This document shows positions 1 through 8,089 of a stretch of DNA of 64,000 bases, piece after piece. Each line of letters begins with the position of its first letter. Position 1 is the stretch's first letter. The notes beneath the pieces were generated by a model that worked only from the letters and a program-made list of their open reading frames with translations, did not search any database and was not told where the DNA came from. This stretch comes from an uncultured Massilia sp. GTDB lineage: Bacteria > Pseudomonadota > Gammaproteobacteria > Burkholderiales > Burkholderiaceae. The translations under genes were made by a program, and so were the position numbers. The DNA lies in assembly GCA_946481275.1 (NCBI GenBank), contig CAMLMV010000002.1, positions 186,001 to 250,000 of the forward strand, in the 5' to 3' direction.

Positions 1-407
1 TGGCGCGGGCTCTCGACAGCGCGCAGCAGCCGGGCTTCCGCGGCCTGGCGCGACACGCGCATCTCCGCCTCGCGCCTGCGCTGTTTCGCGCCCTCGTCAT
101 CCATTCGCACCTCGCGCCGCAGTTCCAGGAACTCGGCCAGCGACTCGCCCGCGCTGCGGTTGACGGTGTCCAATGCGGCCAGGCGCGCGCCCAGGTCGGG
201 CGGCAGCGGGATCGTCTCCGGGTGCAGCTGCTCGTCGATCCAGCGCCGCACACCCATGGTCGCCACACGTTCGACGTCGCCGGGACGCGGCCCGTACGCC
301 AGGCGGTTCAGCACGTGCAGCGCCTGCGCGTCGGAATCGGCCGCCGATGCGGCACCCGTCGCCATCAGGGCGGCGGCCAGCAGGGCAAGCGATGCGCGGC
401 GGATCAT
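1..407 (-). CDS. DUF1800 family protein, N-terminal part (runs off the left edge)
   Basis: About 135 N-terminal residues are present and the rest lies outside the window. The protein starts with a signal peptide (MIRRASLALLAAALMATGAASA) followed by the DUF1800 opening, with a HVLNRLAYGPRPGD segment near residue 31 and a WIDEQLHPE segment near residue 56. DUF1800 proteins are exported, of unknown biochemical function, and often sit beside a DUF1501 gene, which cannot be checked here. The start at 407 is preferred because GGAG lies 6 bases upstream. An in-frame ATG at 419 is possible but would place that GGAG inside the gene. It is divergent from the efflux remnant. Confidence 0.75.
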   Translation of the reverse strand, partial: MIRRASLALLAAALMATGAASAADSDAQALHVLNRLAYGPRPGDVERVATMGVRRWIDEQLHPETIPLPPDLGARLAALDTVNRSAGESLAEFLELRREVRMDDEGAKQRRREAEMRVSRQAAEARLLRAVESPR

Positions 408-600
408 GTTGAGCTCCATAGTGGCCGTCATTTAACCGTGAATGGATGAGCGGGAATGTCGTCGCGACGTTTCAATGGTAAGGATTTGTAACGGAACATG
501 GCGGCCCCGTACGTACGAGACAGGCATCCTCGAGAGTGCGTTGTTACGCTGTCGTGGTTTGACTTCCGGTTCCGCCATGTTCTGGACCATCGTGAACGCC

Positions 601-1524
601 ATGATTCCCCAACCTCTACGCCGCCTGTCCCTCGCCATATCCGCCGCCGTCATCGTGGCCGGCACCGTGGGCGTCCTCGTCTCCGGCAATGCCGCCGACG
701 ACAGGAAGGCAGCCGCCCCGCGCCCCGCGCTGACCATCACGACGGCGAAACCCGAGCAGTCGCGCCTGCCGCTCAGCCTCGCCGCCAACGGCAACGTCGC
801 GGCATGGCAGGAAGCCGTGATCGGCAGCGAGTCGAAGCGGGCGCGCGCCCTGCAAAGCTCGGGCGCGCTCAGCGAACAGCAGATCACGCAATACATCACG
901 GCCGAGCGCACGGCCGCCGCGCGCGTGGCGTCCGCCAAGGCGACGCTGGCCCAGCAGCAGCTGCGCCTGAAGCACACGAAGATCGTGGCGCCGGACGCCG
1001 GCCTGATTTCCGCACGCAGCGCCACCGTGGGCGCCGTCGCCGGCGTGGGCACGGAGATGTTCCGCATGATCCGCCAGGGCCGCCTGGAATGGCGCGCGGA
1101 GGTGACGGCCGCCGAGCTCCCGCGCATCAAGCCGGGCCAGAAGGTCGTCGTGCGGACGGTCGCGCCGACCGTCGATGCGCAGAGCCGCGTCGCCCTCGTC
1201 TACGTCGACCTGCCGCCGGCGCTGTCGACCGATGCGCCGCTGAAGGCCGGCATGTTCGCCAGCGGCCAGTTCGCGCTGGGCGAGTCGGCCGCGCTGACGG
1301 TGCCGCAGCAGGCCGTCGCCGTGCGCGACGGCTTCGCGTACGTCTTCCGCCTCAATGCCGACGGCCGCGTGAGCCAGCTGAAGGTCACGACGGGCCGCCG
1401 CCTCGGCGACCGCGTCGAAGTGACGGGCGGCCTGCCCGCGGACGCATTGGTCGTCACGAGCGGCGCCGGCTTCCTCAACGACGGCGACCTGGCACGCAAT
1501 GTGCCGACGCTCGCCGCGCGTTAA
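601..1524 (+). pseudogene. RND efflux periplasmic adaptor (HlyD/MFP family) with internal in-frame deletions
   Basis: The frame is open for 307 codons from ATG 601 (an in-frame ATG at 577 is also possible). It begins with a membrane anchor (residues 8-27). The family's middle and C-terminal parts are clear: RARALQSSGALSEQQI, APDAGLISARSATVGAV, TVPQQAVAVRDG and GAGFLNDGDL. The expected first half of the lipoyl/hairpin region is missing. The text passes from AAWQEAVIGSES straight to KRARALQ at about 828-842, a loss I estimate at about 60 residues. A second smaller gap lies at about 1148-1158, between KPGQKVVV and RTVAPTVD. Without both lipoyl halves it should not assemble with a pump. It is followed by an equally deleted permease, so I call the pair decayed. 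Confidence 0.65.
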
Positions 1525-1534
1525 GGGCACGGTC

Positions 1535-1885
1535 ATGAATTTTTCCGCGCTCTCGATCCGCAACCCGATCCCGGCGATCATGCTGTTCCCCCTGCTCACG
1601 TTCGCCGGCATCCTGGCCTTCAGGGCGAACAAGGTGCAGGACTTCCCGGACATCGAACTGCCCATCGTCACCGTCGTCGCGGTGATCGGCGGCCTGATCA
1701 CGTCGACCTTGCTGAGCCTCCTGGTGGTGCCGGCCGTGTTCACGTATGTCGACGACATCGAGCACTGGTTCGGACGCCAGGCGCAGCGGCTGCGGCGCCA
1801 TCCGCCCCCCCCCGGTACCGAGCCGGGAGACGGCGGTGAAATGAGCACAGGCAAGGTGGCGCCACGGGCGGCCCCATCGGTCTAG
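1535..1885 (+). pseudogene. RND efflux permease remnant: N-terminus joined to C-terminus
   Basis: This is a 116-codon frame starting 10 bases after the adaptor stop. Residues 1-47 match the start of an RND permease (SIRNPIPAIMLFPLL, then KVQDFPDIELPIVTV). Residues 48-80 match the very end of the same family (GGLITSTLLSLLVVPAVFTY, then a DDIEHW-like tail). RND permeases are normally about 1,020-1,050 residues with twelve membrane helices, so more than 900 codons are missing at a join near 1670-1685, with the frame kept. The product cannot be a pump. It could be a real genomic deletion or an assembly collapse; read coverage would decide. Confidence 0.75.
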
Positions 1886-1894
1886 GCTTGCGCC

Positions 1895-2470
1895 ATGAAG
1901 ATCCCGACCCTGCCGGTTGGTGCGCTGCTGCTGTGCACCGCCGCCCACGCCGCGCCGTCGGCGTGGGACTTCGAATACCGCGGCTTCTACGACTATCACG
2001 ATCCCGGCGTGCTGCGCACCGACGTGGCCGTTACGGGCAGGATCGTCGGCGAGGATGCCGACGGGAACGGCGTCATTCACGAATCCGAGCTGGATTCGCT
2101 GTGGATGAACATGCGGCTGTGGTCCGGCGACTTCGCGAAATGCGGCGGCGGGACGGTCGATCACGATTGCCAGCTCGACGGCTTCTCGTTCCGCCCCGAC
2201 AGCGGCGGCCTCGACATCACCGCAAGCTGGCGCGACATCTACGCGACGCAGCTGGAATACCACACGGAAGAGTTCGTGAGCGGCGACCGGTATGTGGCCA
2301 GGTCGAGTTACGGGCACGATTACCCGGTGGACGACTACTATTTTTTCGGCGCGGGGACGACGCTGACCATCGCGCCGGTGCCGCCCGTGCCGGAGCCGGG
2401 GGCGTGGATGATGCTGGGATGCGGCCTGGTTGCGCTTGCGGCCCTGAGAACAGGAAAAGCCGGCGGGTAG
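1895..2470 (+). CDS. PEP-CTERM sorting domain protein with one EF-hand-like loop
   Basis: 191 residues. A signal peptide (residues 1-19, cleaved after AHA) leads a mostly polar, aromatic-rich body. The C-terminus is a PEP-CTERM tail: PVPEPGAWMMLG, a hydrophobic helix, then an arginine near the end. This is the recognition signal for an exosortase (not in this window). Residues 54-65 form a textbook EF-hand calcium loop (D54, D56, N58, G59, I61, E65), although only one loop is visible. It starts 10 bases after the permease remnant stop without a convincing ribosome binding site. Its transcription terminator begins inside its last codons. The body is not otherwise recognised. Confidence 0.8.
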   Translation: MKIPTLPVGALLLCTAAHAAPSAWDFEYRGFYDYHDPGVLRTDVAVTGRIVGEDADGNGVIHESELDSLWMNMRLWSGDFAKCGGGTVDHDCQLDGFSFRPDSGGLDITASWRDIYATQLEYHTEEFVSGDRYVARSSYGHDYPVDDYYFFGAGTTLTIAPVPPVPEPGAWMMLGCGLVALAALRTGKAGG

Positions 2471-2479
2471 CCGGCTTTT
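2455..2479 (+). terminator. Intrinsic terminator overlapping the PEP-CTERM stop codon
   Basis: The perfect stem AAAAGCCGGC / GCCGGCTTTT has a 5-base loop. The left arm lies in the last codons of the PEP-CTERM gene and the right arm ends in a T run. Confidence 0.75.
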
Positions 2480-2499
2480 GTGTGGACGCCGATCCGCGA

Positions 2500-3234
2500 T
2501 CAGTAATCGCGGCTGCGGCCACCCAGCAGCTTGGCCAGCACGAAGCCGGCGGCCGCCGCGATGGCGATCGCGGTGCCCGGTTTCTGGCGCACGTACTCGA
2601 AGCTGGCTTCCTTCCACTGGCCGTAGGCGTCGGTCAGCTGTTGCTGGCGCTGGCCCAGGTTCAGGGAAGCGCCGCTCAGCACGCCCTGCAGCTTGTCCAC
2701 GCCCGCGTGGGCGCTGGATGCCAGGCGGTCGACGACCGGCTGTACGCTGTTGACGGCCTTGTCGACCATCGGCTTGGCGGCGTCGGCGGCCTTGTCGATC
2801 GAATCGTGCAGGCCTTGCGCGCGGGCGTTGACCTGGGCGCCCAGGTCCTTCGAATCGCCACCCACACCCGAGCCGGTGCCGGCGCTCTGGCTGTTCTGGC
2901 CGCCGATGCTCGAGTTGGTGCCGCTGGCGGTGGAGCCGGAGGCGCTCATCGAGCCCATGGAGCCCATGCCGGACGAGGACGACGCATTGCCGGCATTGCT
3001 GGTGCCGCCCACGGCGCCGGTGCTGGACGCGGTGGCGCCGCCGGTGCTGCTGCCGGTTGTCGAGCTCTGCTGGTCCTTGCCCTGGTTCTGCTGGCCGCTC
3101 TTGTTCAGGCTGCCCGAACCGGTCGTGCTGCCCATGTTGCCCGAGCCGCCGGCGTTCGGCAGGTTGCTGTCCTTGCCCTGGTTACCTGAGCCCAGGTTGC
3201 TGCCTTTTGCTTCGCTCGACTTCTGATTATCCAT
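2500..3234 (-). CDS. DUF883/ElaB-like membrane-anchored protein with a long Gly/Ser/Thr-rich N-terminus
   Basis: 244 residues. ATG 3234 is chosen because AGAGGAA lies just upstream; an earlier in-frame ATG at 3264 has no such site. Residues 1 to about 125 are low-complexity Gly/Ser/Asn/Thr/Gln with no predicted fold. The remainder is helical (an AAKPMVDKAVNSVQPVVDRL-type amphipathic stretch) and ends in one membrane helix (GTAIAIAAAAGFVLAKLLGG) plus a basic tail. That layout is typical of the ElaB/YqjD/DUF883 family, inner-membrane proteins some of which bind ribosomes in stationary phase. The long disordered head is not typical of the family. It converges with the PEP-CTERM gene. The family assignment rests on the C-terminal part only. 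Confidence 0.65.
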   Translation of the reverse strand: MDNQKSSEAKGSNLGSGNQGKDSNLPNAGGSGNMGSTTGSGSLNKSGQQNQGKDQQSSTTGSSTGGATASSTGAVGGTSNAGNASSSSGMGSMGSMSASGSTASGTNSSIGGQNSQSAGTGSGVGGDSKDLGAQVNARAQGLHDSIDKAADAAKPMVDKAVNSVQPVVDRLASSAHAGVDKLQGVLSGASLNLGQRQQQLTDAYGQWKEASFEYVRQKPGTAIAIAAAAGFVLAKLLGGRSRDY

Positions 3235-3455
3235 GATGAATTCCTCTTGTAAGATTTTGACCAACGCGGAGATAACCGATCTTCTTGACCGTGCATCCGT
3301 TCAAAAGTTCGACCGATAGGCGGTCCTTCGCGTCGCGCACGTGCGCGATGTCGGAGGGACACCGACGCAATGCGGTGTCTCAATAAAAAAAATATAACTT
3401 TTAGTCGATCCCGACTGTGCGCTGCATAACAAAGGCGCAGGACGGACCCGATGGC

Positions 3456-3479
3456 GGGACCGGCGCGACGGCCGGTCCG
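3456..3479 (-). terminator. Hairpin downstream of the SGNH-like gene
   Basis: The GGACCGGC / GCCGGTCC stem lies 8 bases beyond the stop of the leftward SGNH-like gene. There is no T run after it in that direction, so it may be only an mRNA-stabilising stem. Confidence 0.35.
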
Positions 3480-3486
3480 CGGGTGG

Positions 3487-4773
3487 TCAGGGCATGGACG
3501 CGCGGGCGTTCGCGACCAGGTCGCGCGCATCGGCAAAGACTTGCGGATAGTCACCGGCGCATTGCGCGCGCTCGGCGGTGATGCGCTGGCGGTTGGCGTC
3601 GAGCGTATCCGCCGCGAGGCGGAAGCCGAATGCCGTTTCGCCGCCGAGAATGCGTTGCAGCATCCGTTCGCCCAGCGTCGACTTGAAGTGGCCCGCTTCC
3701 CAATACCAGCGCGTCGCCGTACGCGTGTCACGGGGGCCCGGGATGCGTTCGCAACGCATGCCGCCATAGCCGCTGAAGTCCCATACGCTGATGCGGGCGT
3801 TCGGATACCGGACGCGCACGGCATCCGCCTCGCGCACGAGCATCCGCCGCCAGTCGTCCATCGTGGATTGCAGGCCGGCTTCGTCGAACATGGCCATCAG
3901 CTGCGCGTGGTACGGGTAGATCACCAGGTGCACCTCGGTGCGGTCGCGCGCCATCGTGTCCAGCAGCGTGCGCAGGCGATCGATACTGTCCGAACGGTCG
4001 GTGCCCGCCACGAACAGGTTGTGCGGCTTGCGCACGAGGTTCTTCGCGTTGTCGCCGGCCTTTTGCTGGAAGATCGCGTAATAGCCCTCCTGGCGCGCGA
4101 ACTGGTTGTAGTTGCGCAGCGGCGTCTGGCCGCGCGCCGTCATGGTCTCCGGATCGGCCGCCTTCTGCAGGCGCACGGTGCGCAACGCATCGGACAGGGA
4201 CTTGATCGAGAACAGCGTGTCGAAGCGCCACTGCCACGGCAAGGGTCCGGCCGCCGCGGGTGCCGCCGGGGCCTCGTCCGGCTTCACGAGAAAGTCCAGG
4301 AACTCGGCACCGATCACGGCCATCGCGGCCGGCGCGGCGCTCTCCCGCAGCTGCCCGTACATGCGCTCGGAGGTGGTGAGGCTGGTGCCGGACAGTCCCA
4401 TGTTGTAGGCCGTGTGGCCGTGGGCACTCACTTGCGGGCTGTCCGGATCGAGGCCGACTTCGACGCGCGAATTTCCCAGCATGACGAGGTCGGGCCGCAC
4501 GGCCGCGGCCTGGGCCAGCTTGATCTGCTCGCGGTACTGCTCCGGCAGCGGCTTCACGTGGTTCAACATCGGGCTGTCGACGAGCCTGTACAGGTGATAC
4601 GGGTCGATGACGACCACGAAGCCCGTGACCAGCAACACGCCGGCGCCGACGACCGTCGCGCACCACGCGGTAAAGCGTCGATAGGACGCCTGGGGCTGCG
4701 CCGGCGTGGCTGCCGGCGCATCCGCACCCGCGCGCACCGGGGCATCGTCGTCGTAGCGTTGGATCTGTTCCAT
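3487..4773 (-). CDS. Membrane-anchored SGNH/AlgX-like protein partnered with an MBOAT acyltransferase
   Basis: 428 residues. One membrane helix (about residues 37-57) follows a Pro/Ala-rich cytoplasmic head, so the bulk should face the periplasm. LVMLGNSRVEVGLDP (S102) looks like the block-I serine of SGNH-fold esterases/acyltransferases, and a late EAGHFKSTLGERM segment could carry the histidine. The ATG has GGGGAG just upstream and starts 14 bases after the MBOAT stop, so the two are co-transcribed. By analogy with AlgI/AlgX and DltB/DltD pairs, the MBOAT protein would move an acyl group across the membrane and this protein would place it on a glycan. The substrate is unknown and the family link is motif-level only. 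Confidence 0.6.
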   Translation of the reverse strand: MEQIQRYDDDAPVRAGADAPAATPAQPQASYRRFTAWCATVVGAGVLLVTGFVVVIDPYHLYRLVDSPMLNHVKPLPEQYREQIKLAQAAAVRPDLVMLGNSRVEVGLDPDSPQVSAHGHTAYNMGLSGTSLTTSERMYGQLRESAAPAAMAVIGAEFLDFLVKPDEAPAAPAAAGPLPWQWRFDTLFSIKSLSDALRTVRLQKAADPETMTARGQTPLRNYNQFARQEGYYAIFQQKAGDNAKNLVRKPHNLFVAGTDRSDSIDRLRTLLDTMARDRTEVHLVIYPYHAQLMAMFDEAGLQSTMDDWRRMLVREADAVRVRYPNARISVWDFSGYGGMRCERIPGPRDTRTATRWYWEAGHFKSTLGERMLQRILGGETAFGFRLAADTLDANRQRITAERAQCAGDYPQVFADARDLVANARASMP

Positions 4774-4787
4774 TGGGCTCCCCGGAC

Positions 4788-6320
4788 TTAGAACTGGAAA
4801 TACAGGAATTCGGCGGGACGGCTGAGCGACAGCAGGCTGCCGAGCAGGATCGCCCCGATGTAGAAGCTCCAGCGCCGCGACGGCTGCCAGAGCTGCCAGC
4901 GGGCGGCGAGCCGCGGCCCGGCCATCTTGCCGAGCGCCGCCTCGTAGCGGCCCATGATCTGCTGGGTGTTGGGCAGGCAGAACGCGATGACGCCGCCGAT
5001 GACGACCCATTGCCACGTCTCGAGGAAGCGCGAGCCGCCGCCCAGGTAGAACGTCACGCCCCATTGCTCGAGCAGCGCCTTCAGCGGCCCGAGCTGCAGG
5101 CCGATGGACGCCGGCAGGCCCACGCCCTCCAGGCCCACCATGCCGTGCAGGATCGTCATCGCCTTGTCGAAGGTGGTGGCGCGGAAGAACACCCACGCCA
5201 CGCACACGGCCGCGAACGTCAGCGCCCAGCTGAAGACGGCCCAGGTGCGGCCGCGCGGCAGGCGCAGCCTGTCCGCCACCGCGTTCCAGCCGTGGTTGAT
5301 GACGAGGTAGATGCCGTGCAGTGCGCCCCAGATCACGAAGTTCATGCCGGCGCCATGCCACAGGCCGCCCAGCAGCATCGTCGTCATCAGGTTGACGTAG
5401 CGGCGCACGGGCCCCTTGCGGTTGCCCCCCAGCGGTACGTACAGGTAGTCGCGCAGGAAGCGCGACAGGGTCATGTGCCAGCGGCGCCAGAAATCGATGA
5501 TGTTGGCGGCCTTGTATGGCGAATCGAAGTTCAGCGGCAGGCGGATGCCGAACATCAGCGAGATGCCGATCGCCATGTCCGAATAGCCGGAAAAGTCGAA
5601 GTACAGCTGGAAAGCGTAGGCCAGCACCCCGCCCCACGCGTTCGCGAACGCGAACATGTCCGCCTTGTCGAACAGGAAGTTGGCATGCGGCGCCAGGTTG
5701 TCCGCGATGAGGACTTTCTTGGCCAGGCCGATCGCAAAGATGCTGAGGCCGACGGCGAAATTCTGGTACGAAAACCGGTAGCTGGCGGGCTTGTCGAACT
5801 GCGGCATCATTTCCGCATGGTGCAACACGGGTCCCGCGATCAGGTGCGGGAAGTAGGTGATGAACAGCACGTAGTGCAGGAAGCGCGCCTCCTTGACCTT
5901 GCCCTGGTAGGTGTCGACGAGGTAGGCGATCTGCGTGAACGTGAAGAAGGAAATACCGATCGGCAGTACGACATGCAGCAACGGGATGTCCGCGTGGGCG
6001 AGCCAGTTCGCGCCCGAGATGAAGAAGTCGGCGTACTTGTAATAGGCGAGCAGGCCGAGGTCGGTGGCCACGGCCGCCGTCAACCATCGCTTGCGCGCCG
6101 GGCCGGCCGCCTGGCCGATGCGTTGCCCCATCCAGTAGTTGAAGACGATGGAGCCCAGCAGCAGCGGAATATAGTAATAGCTCCACCAGCCGTAGAACGT
6201 CAGCGACGCGAGGGCCAGCCAGCCGGCGGCCTGGACGTGACTCCTGCGCGCCAGCAGGAAGTAACCGATGGCCGTGATGGGCAAAAAGAGGAACAGGAAC
6301 GTAAAGGAATTGAAAAGCAT
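4788..6320 (-). CDS. MBOAT family O-acyltransferase (AlgI-like)
   Basis: 510 residues with about ten membrane helices. Family hallmarks are visible: PIGISFFTFTQIAYLVDTYQ, YFPHLIAGPVLHH, YFDFSGYSDMAIG, NIIDFWRRWHMTLSRFLRDY, and the catalytic-histidine segment LLGGLWHGAGMNFVIWGALHG. MBOAT proteins of this branch O-acetylate exopolysaccharides or cell-wall polymers from the membrane. The start at 6320 (MLFNSFTFLFLFLP) matches the family N-terminus, although no strong ribosome site is seen; an in-frame ATG at 6374 would add 18 residues. It is first in a two-gene operon with the SGNH-like gene and divergent from hcp. Confidence 0.88.
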   Translation of the reverse strand: MLFNSFTFLFLFLPITAIGYFLLARRSHVQAAGWLALASLTFYGWWSYYYIPLLLGSIVFNYWMGQRIGQAAGPARKRWLTAAVATDLGLLAYYKYADFFISGANWLAHADIPLLHVVLPIGISFFTFTQIAYLVDTYQGKVKEARFLHYVLFITYFPHLIAGPVLHHAEMMPQFDKPASYRFSYQNFAVGLSIFAIGLAKKVLIADNLAPHANFLFDKADMFAFANAWGGVLAYAFQLYFDFSGYSDMAIGISLMFGIRLPLNFDSPYKAANIIDFWRRWHMTLSRFLRDYLYVPLGGNRKGPVRRYVNLMTTMLLGGLWHGAGMNFVIWGALHGIYLVINHGWNAVADRLRLPRGRTWAVFSWALTFAAVCVAWVFFRATTFDKAMTILHGMVGLEGVGLPASIGLQLGPLKALLEQWGVTFYLGGGSRFLETWQWVVIGGVIAFCLPNTQQIMGRYEAALGKMAGPRLAARWQLWQPSRRWSFYIGAILLGSLLSLSRPAEFLYFQF

Positions 6321-6590
6321 GGCGACCGGTCGGGTAGAAATCGGCTGGGGCTGGAGTAGACCGGACAGTCTCATCCTTGGTCATCCCGTCAATATAACAT
6401 TGATTCCTTGCATAAAAAACAGCTTGAGGCGGGCGGACAACAGGCGAGATGGAATTTGCAAGACGGGAAAACATGCTTATCACAACGCAGAGCCGCCGAC
6501 CAATCTCGCCGATCACTTGCGCCTTCCCAACCATTGGCACGACTGACTACAGAACAATGCTCGATGCACTTAACTCATCGGAGATTAGAC

Positions 6591-7085
6591 ATGGCAGTCG
6601 ATGCATATTTGCAAATTGATGGCATCAAGGGGGAATCGGCCGACTCTGCGCATCAAGGCTGGATCGAGCTCACCTCTGCTCACTGGGGCGTGACGCAACC
6701 CAGAAGTTCCAGCGTGTCCACCGCTGGCGGCCACACGTCCGGCCACTCCGAGCACCGAACCCTTAGCTTTACCAAGCTCGCGGACCTTGCCTCGCCGGTG
6801 CTGATGCAGCACTGCGCGATGGGCAAGACGATCCCGAAGGCCAAGATCGAATTCATGCGGGCGGATGGCGACGGAAAGCCGGTGAAGTACTACCAGATTG
6901 AGCTGGAGAACGTGATGTTGTCCCACATGGACCAGGTGATGCGTGATGGCGGCGGCGTCGTCCTGGACGAGATCGGCCTGTGCTTCTCGAAGGTAAAGTG
7001 GTCATACACGCAACAGAAGATCGGCGGCGGCAGCAGCGGCAGCACGGCCGGCGGCTGGGACCTCGCCGCCAAGAAGTGCGCATAA
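6591..7085 (+). CDS. hcp: Hcp family type VI secretion tube protein
   Basis: 164 residues with the Hcp pattern: a MAVDAYLQIDGIKGES start, GWIELTSAHWGV, SEHRTLSFTKLADLASPVL, a YYQIELENVMLSHM strand pair and the KVKWSYTQQKI end. Hcp forms the hexameric rings of the T6SS tube and can carry effectors in its lumen. GGAG lies 7 bases before the ATG. No sheath, baseplate, membrane-complex or ClpV genes are nearby, so this is an orphan hcp whose apparatus must be elsewhere. A peptidoglycan-hydrolase gene follows after 9 bases, which makes that product its probable cargo. Confidence 0.92.
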   Translation: MAVDAYLQIDGIKGESADSAHQGWIELTSAHWGVTQPRSSSVSTAGGHTSGHSEHRTLSFTKLADLASPVLMQHCAMGKTIPKAKIEFMRADGDGKPVKYYQIELENVMLSHMDQVMRDGGGVVLDEIGLCFSKVKWSYTQQKIGGGSSGSTAGGWDLAAKKCA

Positions 7086-7094
7086 GGGCCTGCC

Positions 7095-7610
7095 ATGGCT
7101 ATCCCGATTCAACCGAGAGACCAGCAAGGCTGGTACATGCTCCCCCAGGCGCCCGAGGATGCCGGCTACTATGTGTACGGGAATGTCAACCACATACCCG
7201 GTACCGGCCATCTGGCGCAGTACGCGCACCCAAATATGCTTTCAGTCATCTTCTGGGTTGAGCGAGAGTGGCAGGCCATCGACGACCGGAAGTTCGGCAT
7301 CGGGAACATCAGCCTCGCGGGCGGGGTCAAGTACGAACACGCCACTCACCAGAAGGGCATCGAGATGGACATCCGCCCGGTGCGCAAAGACCACATGACC
7401 GGCCAAGCGGCGCGCTGCTCGTACAAGGACAAGACGATCTACGACCAGGAGGCCACGATCAAGTTGGTACGCCTGTTTTTGCAGCACCCACTGGTCAAGG
7501 TCATCTACTTCAACGACAAGGAGCTGCGCGCCATCGTCGGTAGCCCGCGCATGACGGCATGGCCCAAGCACGATGACCACCTCCATGTCGGTCTCTGGGA
7601 GCGCTCATGA
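7095..7610 (+). CDS. Putative T6SS effector: MepA-like (LAS-type) peptidoglycan endopeptidase
   Basis: 171 residues with no signal peptide, as expected for Hcp-borne cargo. The zinc-peptidase signature of the penicillin-insensitive murein endopeptidase (MepA/LAS) group is visible: H85-x6-D92 within HQKGIEMDIRP, and H162-x-H164 within KHDDHLHVGLW. MepA enzymes cut cross-links between peptidoglycan stem peptides. It lies directly after hcp. Its stop overlaps the start of a secreted small protein (ATGA), which fits an effector-immunity pair acting in the periplasm of target cells. The effector role is inferred from context. An alternative is a housekeeping endopeptidase, made unlikely by the missing export signal. 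Confidence 0.75.
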   Translation: MAIPIQPRDQQGWYMLPQAPEDAGYYVYGNVNHIPGTGHLAQYAHPNMLSVIFWVEREWQAIDDRKFGIGNISLAGGVKYEHATHQKGIEMDIRPVRKDHMTGQAARCSYKDKTIYDQEATIKLVRLFLQHPLVKVIYFNDKELRAIVGSPRMTAWPKHDDHLHVGLWERS

Positions 7611-7987
7611 ACGCACGCTTTGTATGCCTCGCCAGCGTCTTCGCGCTGGCATCCTTTGCCCATGCTGCCGACCAGAAGGAGGCGGTGGGCCGGTACATGG
7701 CGAAGCCGCTCAAGGGCGACTACTACGTGTACGGCGGTGAACTTGGCGATTCGGTTCCACCCACGGCGAAGGACCGGAAAGTGTCTATGATGTTCACTGG
7801 GCCTCTTGCAAAGGAGCTTTTCGACCAGATCGGACCAGACAGGAAGGACGCCTGCGGCGAAGGCCCAGATCATCGAACGAGGCTCAGAGGCCACCTCATG
7901 TGCGTCTGGCAAAAGGGCGACAGCTACTCCTGCTATCTCGGCCTTGATGTGCCGACAGGCAAGAGCACCTTTGGGACAAGCTGCTAA
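7607..7987 (+). CDS. Putative periplasmic immunity protein to the adjacent endopeptidase effector
   Basis: 126 residues with a clean signal peptide (residues 1-20, cleaved after AHA). The mature part contains KPLKGDYYVYGGELGD, GPLAKELFDQIGPD and GLDVPTGKST, plus several cysteines that could form disulfides. It overlaps the effector stop by ATGA, so translation is coupled. A second copy lies at 8208-8585 with the same three motifs almost unchanged. I know no named family for it. Periplasmic location, coupling and duplication are what would be expected of an immunity protein that blocks a peptidoglycan-cutting T6SS effector. That function is inferred. Confidence 0.65.
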   Translation: MNARFVCLASVFALASFAHAADQKEAVGRYMAKPLKGDYYVYGGELGDSVPPTAKDRKVSMMFTGPLAKELFDQIGPDRKDACGEGPDHRTRLRGHLMCVWQKGDSYSCYLGLDVPTGKSTFGTSC

Positions 7988-8089
7988 TTAATGGCAAGGA
8001 TCACTGGACGAAAAAGCCCGCTCGTGCAGGCCTTCCCAGTGCCCAGGGCTCGATCAGGGGATGTCTGCGAACATCCCCCTTTGCTTTCG

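Noticed and set aside
4773..6359. A 528-codon frame on the plus strand over the MBOAT gene, and similar long frames opposite pepN, fdhA, rng and GH2
   Set aside because: All lie antisense to genes with clear catalytic motifs and have no ribosome sites or recognisable domains.
6534..6550. A TGGCAC resembling a sigma54 -24 box upstream of hcp
   Set aside because: The required GC element at -12 is absent at the right spacing, so there is no sigma54 promoter.
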